NCBI GenBank assembly: GCA_012976225.1
Contig: JAAVVG010000009.1
Location: forward strand, 186,001-250,000
Direction: 5' to 3'
From: Golubevia sp. BC0850
Taxonomy: Eukaryota; Basidiomycota; Exobasidiomycetes; Golubeviales; Golubeviaceae
DNA length: 64,000 bases
A program made the position numbers and the translations under genes. A model generated the notes under the pieces. The model had not been told where the DNA came from, searched no databases, and saw nothing but the letters and a program-made list of their open reading frames with translations. Positions 48,030 through 57,878 of this stretch are shown here, piece by piece; position 1 is the first letter of the stretch; every line of letters begins with the position of its first letter.

Positions 48030-49100
48030 ATGTTATACCCAGCTTCACTCACTTTATCAAGCCTCGTTCCTCTATCCATCGTCCTCATCTCCATCTCGGC
48101 TCAATTCAATCAGGTCTCAGCTTGACCCGCCCCACCTCCTCCCTCAACACTGGACATCAGAGGTATCCTTCCACATAGTGGTCTTCTCAGAGGTATTTTG
48201 AGACGACTCAAAACCTATAACAAGGAAATTGCGGATGCTTTATTGAAAGCGTGAGTGATTCAACCTCCAACATCTTGGTTTCTCCTCCACTTTCATTGAC
48301 CAAGCTGTGCTTTCTTTCAAACAGAACCGAACTCTATCTGGAACAACCAAAAGATCTATGTTCAATGTCTAACCATGCGTGCGGCGATGGAAGAACCTGT
48401 TGTGTGAGTTTGAATGAAGGTCAATTCACAGTTCTTGAGATCGGATCTTTACTGACTCGCACATTTTCCTTTTGCTCAACAGAGTACTGAAAGCACATGC
48501 TACAAGGACCCTTTAGGTACCTGGGGTTGCTGTGGTAAGTGGATCTGAGCGTCTCTTGCGAAAGGGAATCCTACATACGCTCAAACTGATATTTCTCTAC
48601 GTTCCGAACTCCTCCGGATTCAATTGTTCAGGCCTTCTTTTTTCAACAGCTTGCTTGCCCCTCAAGAATTCTCGCTTGTGGTAGTATCTGCTGTTACCCC
48701 GGAGACAAGTGTGCGAAAATGACAGATGGAACTGGACAGTGAGTTTCGCTCCTTTGTCGACTGTACGAACCGTCTATAACTTCCCACAGTACTGATCTCT
48801 GGTTCTTTTTCTCCTCACAATGGTCACACTATAGAGGTTATAGATCTCAATTGACCATCTGATGGTGGATCTTTGAGTGGAGAATCTTCAAGCGGTGCCA
48901 CCACTCCTTTCGCTCTTAACTTCTTGGTGGGAGCAGGTCTACTCTTGGCTTGGCCCACCCTGTTTTCACTACTATCAACAGCTTTTAGCTCGTTTGATAA
49001 GAGAGAGATACTTCCTCTTGATTACTTTCTATATATCAATATTCCTTCTCTCCCCCCCCCCCCCTCCTTTTTGTTTCCCTTCGCTTTCACGTTTTCTTGA
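48030..49100 (+). CDS. small secreted Cys-rich protein, probably GPI-anchored
   Basis: No family recognised. Exon 1 begins with a clear signal peptide (LVPLSIVLISISAQFNQ). Later exon-like blocks read GILPHSGLLRGILRRLKTYN, TELYLEQPKDLCSMSNHACG, DGRTCC, STESTCYKDPLGTWGCC, and LACPSRILACGSICCYPGDK, so the middle is a Cys-rich module (paired CC, C-x3-6 spacing) in several short exons with GTGAGT or GTAAGT donors. The end is SGATTPFALNFLVGAGLLLA plus hydrophobic residues, a GPI-attachment-type tail. Two junctions are unresolved (near 48114-48165 and 48536-48655) because the visible donors do not match the downstream phase, so the model is provisional, and the gene may be poorly spliced or partly degraded. 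Cys pattern and anchor suggest a cell-surface or effector-like protein. Confidence 0.5.
49052..49064. repeat. poly-C run
   Basis: Thirteen consecutive C within the 3' part of the Cys-rich gene; length may be unreliable in sequencing. Confidence 0.8.
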
Positions 49101-49430
49101 TCCTTCCAGGAACAGTTTCTTCATATCTTTTCTTCGACCTTTTAAACACACACGAATGACGACACCAATTTTGATCCTGATTCTAGATTTAACTTCTGAA
49201 CACTCTTTGGACTCCTCGACAAGAAACGAGGAATGAAATCAATTACGGGAGTTGGCCGCTAGGAACGCAGATGAGATGAGCGGTCGTCTGCTCATGAACT
49301 TGACAAGCTTCTTCAAATGAATTTCAGAAACTCGAAGATAGGTTATACAGGAAGTTCCTTTTTCTTTCTTCATCTCCTTCCCATCCCTTTGCAAATCGGT
49401 TTTGATAATTCTGCATTAAATAATTTAGGT
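49101..49430. other. intergenic region between convergent genes
   Basis: About 330 bp of 3' flanks, no gene seen. Confidence 0.5.
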
Positions 49431-52400
49431 CTACCAGATTTCACATCTCTCCTTATCACTCTTTGCCATTGGGTCCACTCCTTTCTTGCATCCGAAAGCC
49501 TCTACGAAGTCGACATTGTTGCTGACAACTCCATTGACGCGGAAAGAAGTTGGAGAGTGTGGATCCTAAAAACAAAGTGAGAAGGGATTCAAATGAGTCA
49601 GCAATTAGTCGACAGGAAGAGCAGAGATAGCATCGACAGCAACTCACAGTTCTGAGTCTTCTGATGGCTTCGGCATCTCTGATGTTCCTCGACCAAGATA
49701 GACCATAGGCGATGAAGAAGAGTTGCTCTTGAGTGTATTCCAATCCAGGAAGCTTGGCGTTGGTGTTGACTTTACCTTCCTCACGTTGCTGTTTCCAGCT
49801 GTTCTTCCACGCCAAATGAGCTTGAGCCAACCCTCCAGCATCAGCAACATCTTCACCGATAGTCAGTTCTGGAGTCAAATGAACTCTTCCGCCTTTACCA
49901 TCAGAGATCGTGTAGTTTCTGTATTGAGCCATGAGACAGTCTTTGCGCTTGTTGAATTCAGTAGCGGTTCTCTCGGTCCACCAGTTCTTAAGGTATCCAT
50001 CTTGATCGTACTGTCTTCCATCTGGATCAAAGGCGTGACTCAGTTCGTGACCACTCTGCGAGAAAAGATCGTCGAAGAGTAAAGCGAATGGGAATGACAT
50101 TCATGTTAGATCAATCAGAGAAGAAGCAAGAGGTCGTTGCAGTGGGTAACACTTACGACTGCTCCGAAAGCACCATACTGAAGGAAGCTTGGCCACTGGA
50201 AAAGGTTAGGGAAAAAAAAGATCAGAGAAGGGCAGGGCAAGGGAGGGACTTTCGAAGAGACTTGCTTTCCTGGCCATCGCTTGACTCTTTTGCGGAATCA
50301 ACATCAACTCCTCACCTTGTAAGAGAAGTAGGGGATCTGCATGATTCCAGCCGGGAAAAGAATCTGATTTGCTGAGAAAGTGAGAGAAGGAGGCAGAGCG
50401 TCAGGCTTACAAAACAGACGAGATTTCAGGCCGGGACGTTCTAATGACTAACCTAGAGGACTGTACTCAGCGTTGACTTCAGAGATCTTCATGTCCCATC
50501 TCTCTGGGTCGAGCTTCCTACCGACATAGGACCATTCGTTCCTGGTGAGCCTGGTTGCGCTGTTGAGCTGATTTCCGAAGTAGGTCTTTCTGCCGACGCT
50601 CAAATCCGAGTAGTACTTGGCAACAGAGGAAGCATCGGTGGTATTTGGAGAAATAGGGTATCCAATCTTGATCTTGACGGCATCAGCCTGAGGTGAGAAG
50701 AGGAAAGAAGAGAAGAGAAGAGGCGAGAGATTTGGAAGTTCAGCTAACCGCTCGTCACCAGCACCACCTGACTTATCCGATGCCTCCAATCGATAGCTGC
50801 TGACAGCTGTGTCTTGGTCGCTCCAAAACCGAATAGACTTTGTGGAAGACGTTCAGCTCAAAGTCCCCCTCCCCCTCGAACCCCACTATTTCGACACCTC
50901 CTTCAAAATTCCAACCTCATGTTGACGCAACCCCAGATTCTTCACAACCTTGACTCACCTTCTTCTCGGCAGTGACTCTAGTCTTCTCGTCCAGCCAATC
51001 AAGATCCGGTAACTTTTGTTTGAAAGCTTGAATAATGTCCTTGATGATAACCTCTCCTTGTCTCTTCGATTCAGCAGGGAAGTCCTTTTCAGCGAAATAC
51101 CTTCCACTCATGAAGCCGAGAGCATCTTGCAAAGAAGCAAGACATACGGTCTCTCTGTTTTCCTTGACTCCATCTTCGACTCCCTTTGACCTTCTGTCTA
51201 ACCTATCAATAGCAGCTCTGAGAGGAACATTTGGACCAAGATTCAATCCAAAGGTACGGATTGCAGTCCAAGAGAAGTAGGCTTCAAGAACATCAGTCTT
51301 GGTTCTAGAGATCAAAGAATCTAAGGACTTGACGAAGTGAGGAGATCTTAGGATAATTGAGTTTGGAGGTCTGACTGTTAAAGCTGATAGATAAGAAGTC
51401 CATTCCACAGAAGGGAATTCGTAAGAGAGCTGAGCTACAGATCTAGCATTGTAGCCCTTGATAGGATCAGCTAGAGAAGAACCAGAGGGAGTGATCGAAG
51501 CGATTGATTTCTCGAGCTCAACTACAGCTTCTGCCAGCCTCTTGATTTCCTTCTTGGACTTTTTGCTTGAATCCGGCTTCTTCTTGTTCTTCTTTGAGGC
51601 GTCGAAGTGGTTGGACTTGTGGGCAGCTTCTTGTTCGTCTTGAAGGGTTTGGAGACCTTGGTGAACGACTGAACGGTAAAATTCGAGTTCGTCTTCGTCG
51701 TCGTAGTAAGCCTTGAAGGTGAAAATCAGAACAAAGATAGAAGTTAGCCAGTCGAATATGCAAAACAAAAGTAAGGTAGAGAACCGAAAGTGGTTCCGAC
51801 TTGTAGCTCTCTCTCTCCGAGTCTCCGTTGAACTCACCTTGTCGGGGTATCCGAGTCCAGATGGATCCATCGTAGGAGTACCCAAGGTAGGATCGTTCTT
51901 TGGATCTCCATCTATCATCCACTCGAAGAAGAGAGGAAGTCCTAGGCACAGAGAAGAGAGATTGAAGGAAAGTGGAGGGTTAGCCACAGCTTGCTCGCCT
52001 CAGAGAAGGAGGAATTGAAAGAGCGAAGCAAACGAATCTTGGACTGAACTAATCTCTCAGTTTTCGCCAGGAGGCGCTCTCCTACCTGAAGCCGCCAGCT
52101 TCTAGCCTCATTTGTTTGTGCTATCCCACCCCTTCACCGCAATTCCCTTCCCTGCTCTGCGTTAGCAACTCACCTCTACTGTGACCCCAAACTAGGGCTT
52201 CCGTGAAGTCTTTCTGTCTTCCGGACATGGGCGGTAGAGGACTAGGATCCTCAGTTGGTGGGTGAGAGATTGGAGCTCTTCCAGGAGGCTTTGAAGGTGG
52301 CACAGGAATGTCATTCTTTTCCAAGTAGACAGATCCCACTGGTTCCTCCTGTTGAGATTGATCAAAGTTCTTTTCGCCATTCAATCTAGAAGAGAGCTCC

Positions 52401-53080
52401 TCTACGACGTCTAGCAGAGGTTGAGATCCAGCTTCATCCTGAAGATCCAAATCTAAGCAAGAATCGTAGAAGGCTCTAAGCTTAGATAGATTCTCCAAGT
52501 CCACCTTAGATCTTTGCCCTTCTTCCAGAGTAGAGATAGACGATTGAGAAGCATCCTTAGTGATTGGAGCATCTGCTAGAAGTTGCTTGAGAGTTTTTGC
52601 GTTTTCGATGTTTAAGAATTGAGCAATTCCAAAGAGACCTTGATCTGAAGGGATAGGATGAGAAGCTAACCAACCACCAGCTGCAAATCTGTAGAAATCT
52701 TCACATGGATTGACTGAAGGATCAATCCCTCTTAGGATTTCAGCTGAAGCGTAGACACAATCTGGAGAGGTACAGATTGAGTCCAAACCACTGCCGCCAT
52801 TACCGTCATGCCCCCCAGGGACTCCATGTATTGGCTTCGAGTGCTTTAATTTGGAATAAGCACCTAAGAAGAGACCTAGGAAGAGGAAAGAGACGAGCAG
52901 AATGACTAGAGAGATGAAAAGAAGTAACTTCTCTAAAGTTGAAAGCTGGTCTGGATGAGTTAGTCTTTTGAGACTTGAAGATAGTCTTGTATGTCTTCCA
53001 TTTGGCTGAGCTTCTGAATCTGAATCCGTCGCTTGCTGTCCGTCCAACAAAGGCCGATTCTCGTCACTTGAAGGTCTCAT
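49431..53080 (-). CDS. M13-family zinc metalloendopeptidase (neprilysin/ECE-like), type II membrane
   Basis: Zinc peptidase of the neprilysin class that cleaves peptides outside the cell or in the secretory lumen. About nine exons, among them 52174-53080, 51838-51941, 50959-51711 and 50453-50687, with closing phases. A short N-terminal cytoplasmic part precedes one signal anchor, LLLFISLVILLVSFLFLGLFL. Early signature NPCEDFYRFAAGGWLASHPI. Later LRTFGLNLG-like helix, PDLDWLDEKTR, NQILFPAGIMQIPYFSYK, WPSFLQYGAFGAV. Zinc motif SGHELSHAFDPDGRQYDQDG (HExxH) and third ligand in TIGEDVADAGGLAQAH, where the usual GENIAD reads GEDVAD. End: DPHSPTSFRVNGVVSN and a CxxW-type ECEIW-like terminus. Two unusual inserts: Pro-rich after residue ~260 and Lys-rich (KKNKKKPDSSKKSKKE). 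All catalytic ligands are present, so an active enzyme is likely. Confidence 0.92.
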
Positions 53081-53161
53081 TTTTGGGAGTGAGAGGTAGG
53101 AGACAGAGATAAGAACTCATCTCATTCTCACCCACCCACCAAGACTAAAGACCAGTTGACC
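53081..53161. promoter_or_regulatory. bidirectional promoter, M13 peptidase / OST5
   Basis: Only 81 bp between start codons, the shortest shared promoter here. Contains CACCCACCCACCAAG. Confidence 0.5.
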
Positions 53162-53905
53162 ATGAGCTCATATCAAGAAGCAGCTGTGAGTTTCACATCT
53201 AATGTAAAACCCTTGGTCCAACTTACTGACTCAGGCCCTCTCCTTGCTTCTCTCTCTGTGGATTTCCATCTTCATCTCCACCAGGCAATCCATGCATCTT
53301 CTCCAGCCTTTGTGCCTTCGATTCCGATCTCATTCCTCCCGGCTCTCTCGGTAGTGCTATTGACGATAACATTCTTCAGTGGTTTCTTATTCACAACGTG
53401 AGTGAACAGATCAGCAGGACAGACTTTCGGGTTCTAGTTCAGGAAAGAGAGAAAGAGAGAGAAAGAGAGAACAGAGCGAGAGCTAGTCGATTGTTCAAGA
53501 AACAGCTTGAGGATCAGTGCAGAAGCAAGAGCAGAATTTAGAACGCATGAGAGGAGGAACTTCCTGTTGAATCGCAGCTAGAGAGGGCAGTCTACTTTCG
53601 AAGTGCTGGCCGAACTCTTCTCTTTCCTATCTTCTATGGTGAGGGATGCTCTCTACTCGCTAAATTGCACGGAAAAGACTTCAAATTTTCGAGAGTAATC
53701 ACTCGTCTGCCGTTGGTCCTCTGCGTGAGACAGAGTGGATTCGGTTCTAATCTCTGTTTCCTCTTACCCTTCCCTCTCGCTCTAAACTCTCAGGCTACCG
53801 AAGAACAAGCTTTCTCCTCTAGAATTGGTCATTCCTCTCATTGCATCACTCTCAGCTGGGTTCGGTACCGTGGCTCTCTTCAACAGCGTAGGCGTCCAAG
53901 TCTAG
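53162..53905 (+). CDS. OST5: oligosaccharyltransferase subunit OST5 (TMEM258)
   Basis: Small two-pass subunit of the ER N-glycosylation complex. Three exons (53162-53185, 53285-53397, 53794-53905), phases closing, 82 residues, matching the ~80-86 residues of the family. Transmembrane segments: FLPALSVVLLTITFFSGFLF and ELVIPLIASLSAGFGTVALF. Family end: LSAGFGTVALFNSVGVQV, nearly the invariant TMEM258/Ost5 C-terminus. The middle intron (396 nt) is long for this genome and longer than the whole coding sequence. It is easily missed by gene finders because no open frame exceeds 40 codons. Confidence 0.92.
53444..53470. repeat. GA-rich simple repeat in an OST5 intron
   Basis: GAAAGAGAGA units in the second intron. 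Confidence 0.75.
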
Positions 53906-54148
53906 GTCAGCAAGAGTCTTAAGGAAAGAAACTGCCTCTTTGTCAGCGATAACCTTTCAACTTTCCATTTGTAAATATCCTGCAATCCAGAATTCTTGAA
54001 TCTCATCTGCTTCTCCTCTGTTCTGATTCCTGTCGTCCGACTTCTCAAGAATCAGTCATCGAGAATGCCCATTCAACCTTCTCGAACGAGGGGAGTGTCA
54101 TGATGATAAATTACAACGAGCCTAGAGATTTACAAAAGACACATGCTT

Positions 54149-57100
54149 TCAACTCATATCCATAGCCTCTCCATCGAGGTCAGATCCGTCCAAGTTCTCC
54201 CCGTCTAGATCTTCTCCATCCAAGTCCTCTACGTCTAGATCGCCTCGCTCCCTCTCTTGATTCTCGCTTCCTTCCACTTCAACTCCTCCATTCCATTTCC
54301 TACCCTTCTCAAAAGCCTTCTTGCATTCTTCCAAAGTCCCACCAGGAAAAACCATCCAACTTTCCCAGACATCCAACAATCCAACGATTTGCAATCTGAA
54401 AGCTTCTGACTTCATCCTTCCAGGAAAACTTCTAGCAACATCTCCTAGGTGAGAGAAGACCGAGATCAATCTATTTTCGAAACAAGATCTGTATTTCCAA
54501 GCGTTTGGAACTGGAGAGGCAGAATTGTGAAGAACGTCTGAAATAACGTGAAGTCTTGCTAGTTTTCTTGGAATTGGAGTTGAGGGCAGTAGGACTGATT
54601 GGCAGAGGAGTTCAGAGATCTTGGAAATTGGAAACGCATATTGGTGTGAGAAAACAGGGAAGGAATCATCGTCAGTTGAAAGTGATAAATCAAGGACGCT
54701 GCGTACCAGAAGTTGATCTGGAAGCGGAGATACTCACAGCATCAGCAGCACTTGCATGCTCAAGACAGAAAGCCATGCATTTGGCGATTCTTTCTCTTCT
54801 TGGAGTGATGCTTTTGAGCATAGCCTCTATCCTTCTCCTAGCTACTGGACCGATTGAATCTGCCTTTCTCGTCTTTCTCAGAGTTTCAATTTCTTCGACT
54901 TCCGAATCGTCAGTAGAATAGACTGAAGCGTAACCCTGGAGATCAAAAGAGTGACACGTAAGATAGCAAAAACAAAAGAGAGTCATTTTGAATTGGGGTC
55001 GAAAAGATTGGGAGGGACGTACGATCGAAAGCGCAAAGCCTTGGTCTACTCACCTCATCGACGAAATCGGTAGGAGGAACTTCCGGGATAAAAGACTCGT
55101 TGCTTAGGCAGAGGAAGAATTGAGACATCAAAGAGTCTTCCTCTTGCAGGAACTTGAACTTCTCATTGTCCTTCTCTTTCTGTCTGATCAAATCTTCGAA
55201 TCTTTGACCATGTTGTCTGACTTTTTCAGCCACCGTTCTGATCAACTTCTCCTCGGAAGCAAATGCTTCGTCCTCTTTGGATCTACTTTCGACTAAGGCA
55301 AATAATCGCTCTCGCGGAGGAACGTGGAAGGCTGCTTGGCGTTGACGACGAGCGTTGCGAGTTGGAGACTGAGATCTACGAGGTCTTGATTGTGTCACTG
55401 GAGCTGCGGTAGCTTTCGGTTTGTCTGAGGAACGAGGAAGATCAAAAGAAGTCAGATTTGTCTCGGGTGAAAAGATCAAGACGCATTTCTCCAGATTAAC
55501 TTCAGTAACTCACAGAACAATGGCCTTGAAGGTTTTGGCATCGCTTTTCCCCAACCAATCTTCAACGGACTTCCTCCCCAGACTACCCCATCAGTCTCTT
55601 TGAAAGCATATTCAGCGTCCTCTCTATTCATATAGCTGACGAAGCCCATCAGTCCGGCCGATCTTGTCAGTCTGAACTGAGTCATTCCAGCTCCGGCTCC
55701 ACCAGTCATGGCGTTTGAATCGTCTCTCGGCCACATGATCTGTGAGAAATTGGGTAGATTCAAAGTCAGGAAGCTTACTAAGAAGAGGAGCTAGGAGATC
55801 GGATCTTGAGTCACTCACCTTGACGGTAGCGATGTCTCCCCATTGACTGAAGAAGGTTCCGAGAGCTTGCTCTGAAATGTCCCCCGGTAGGTTGATGACA
55901 GAAAGGTTAGAGGTCAAAGGATCCCCAAAGTCTCTCGATCCACTCTTTTGACCACTGAAAGCTGTGAGTGTAAGGTTTCGACAGAGGAGGATTAGTTTGG
56001 GAGAGGGATGGCCAATGAAACTTGATCTGAAGGACACGAATTAGACTCACCGAGGAGAGAAGAGACTGAGACTCCATCTGAATCACGAGAATTCGGAATG
56101 AATGGGTTTGAGTCAGCCTCGATCGAGAGTAATGCCAGTGGGAGAAAGGCAGAAGACTCAACTCACCTCCGATCTTCGTCTTGAGACGTTCTTCGCGTTC
56201 TGCCTGGTCCCTGTAGGAAGGAACGGAGGCGCAAGAGAGGATGAGAGATCGACGAGTCGTAGGAGAGAAGAAGAGGAAGCGGTCAGTTCGCTGCTTCTCG
56301 TTTGAACTTTTAGACGAGGGCAGTGAGGCTTTCAAGCTTGGGGAGAGGACGTACCTCTGAATCTGACCCAGGAAGTCGTCCATCGCTCTTTTACGCTTTC
56401 CTGGAGGTTCTTTCCTCGGAGCAGGCTTCGATGACTGAAGATAGACGAAAGAAAGATGAGAGGAAGACTCCAAGTAGCTGACAATGAAGCCAATCTCCCC
56501 TAGATGGGACGAGAAGTTTACCAGGCTGCGTAGCCAAAATTCTACTGACCTCTGCTTCGTCTTCGTCCTCGTCCTGGCCAAAAGCTGAAGAGACCTTAGT
56601 TGGAGCTGCTGCTCGAGAGCTTGAGATGGGAGGGGGTCGAGAGGGCTCATACGCCTTCTCGCCTGTTGAAAGGCAAGGAGCAAGACACAGCAGATGGTGA
56701 GATAACTCAAACGACTCTTTCTGACTTTCCTCCAAGCATACGATGAAGGCGTTTCCACTCTAGGATGAAGACCTGAGACTCACCTCCAGCGCTGACGAAA
56801 CCCATAGCTCTGCCCTTCCCTTTGTCCTGATAACCAGATTTCTTACTTCCAGTGCCTCTTCCATCCTCCCTTGGCCTCTCCATATCTTGAAGGAAAGCAG
56901 TGTATGCATTAGCAGCCTCTTTCTCCTCCTCTCTCTTCTTCCTCTCAGCTTCCTCTTTCTCTCTCTGATATCTGGATTTCGGAGCAGCCGAGCCAGAAAA
57001 TCTTGCCAGCCTAGCAGCCTTTTCAGCTTCGGTCTCTGCGCTGTTGTTCAATCTTTGATTAGCCAAAAAGGTAGAGATTTGAGGATCTGGTGGAGGAGAT

Positions 57101-57303
57101 GAGGATTGAGATTGAGATTTGTACTTTGGGTTTGATCTGGAAGCAGAGAAGCTCTGCTGCAGTGATCGTTGATTCGATTTGGATCTATTTTGATTTGGTT
57201 CTTCATCTGATTCATCTGAAGAAGATCCCAACCTCATCTCGAATATTTGATGGTGTTTGTGGACGGTGACTTCCTGGAAAGAGAAAGTTCCTCTCCGGCA
57301 CAT
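54149..57303 (-). CDS. U2 snRNP-associated SURP protein (U2SURP/SR140)
   Basis: Splicing-linked protein of the 17S U2 snRNP. Domains in the usual order. Start: EMRLGSSSDESDEEPN, with charged coil (SRYQREKEEAERKKREEEKE). RRM: NLSVINLPGDISEQALGTFF, AT(V)K-IMWPRDD across a splice, LMGFVSYMNREDAEYAFKE and SPLKIGWGKAMPKPS. SURP module: LIRTVAEKVRQHGQRFEDLI, then EKDNEKFKFLQEEDS. CID-type end: RRERIAKCMAFCLEHASAA, VLHNSASPVPNAWKYRSCFE, SHLGDVARSFPGRMKSEAFR, then VWESWMVFP. Roughly eight exons with short introns. The C-terminus is a DLDGE-type acidic repeat instead of the RS domain of animal SR140. Start is ATG 57303 or the in-frame ATG 57237; the second lies at MRLGSSSDE, which looks more like the true start. 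Confidence 0.9.
54167..54241 (-). repeat. tandem DLDGE-type coding repeat
   Basis: Five 15-nt units near the end of U2SURP encode the acidic series DLDVE, DLDGE, DLDGE, NLDGS, DLDGE. The DNA units (GTCTAGATC, CCATCCAAG variants) have diverged, so the repeat is not brand new. Confidence 0.8.
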
Positions 57304-57717
57304 TATACGTCTCCTACACTCTCACTGTCTCGCTCTCAGAACCATTCCGAACTTGAATTAATTCTGTCATGCACTCATTCACCTTCTCTAGTCTCTACAG
57401 AATTACAAATTGCATACAGAAGAGGAACAAGACCTCCAAGATCGACTTTCGAAATTGCGGGAGATATTAACGTGAGCGCTCGAGGAGCTGCGAGCTGTCA
57501 AAAAGGTACCAAACAAGCTAAGGGAAAGCGGAAAGAGGTCGACGTTGTTCCCAGGAAAGACTTTACGGGGTTTCTTCTTCCATCTCCTCTCCTTCTTTCC
57601 ATCTACTTTGCTTTTAACCTCAACATTCTAGGGTTGAGGATTCAGATCCTCCCTGCCATCTCTCCAGTCGATCAAGCCGGGTCTCTAGACGGAGAAGGTG
57701 CGGGTACTATTCAATAA
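57250..57717 (+). CDS. possible small two-exon gene, unknown function
   Basis: A frame from ATG 57250 to 57505 joins in phase, over an intron 57506-57631 (GTACCA donor; acceptor CATTCTAG with a TTTTAAC branch-like element), to 57632-57717, giving 113 residues. The most protein-like part is ELQIAYRRGTRPPRSTFEIA, then GDINVSARGAASCQKGLRIQ and ILPAISPVDQAGSLDGEGAG. No family recognised. The start lies 13 bp from one candidate start of U2SURP and overlaps the other, which argues against it or implies an upstream exon. An alternative splicing pattern links this region to the CSL gene instead. Confidence 0.3.
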   Translation: MVFVDGDFLERESSSPAHYTSPTLSLSRSQNHSELELILSCTHSPSLVSTELQIAYRRGTRPPRSTFEIAGDINVSARGAASCQKGTKQAKGKRKEVDVVPRKDFTGFLLPSPLLLSIYFAFNLNILGLRIQILPAISPVDQAGSLDGEGAGTIQ

Positions 57718-57878
57718 GATCTTTCTTCCGAACCTTATCTCGTATCCTCTCAGCTCCTTCCATATACCCTCCCCAACAGCTTCTTCTCTATCTTCAACAT
57801 CATCAATATCATCAACTTCAACCTAGAGCTCAATCTGTAGCCCATATTGGGAGCAAGGGGTGGAAAAGAGAAGGAAGA

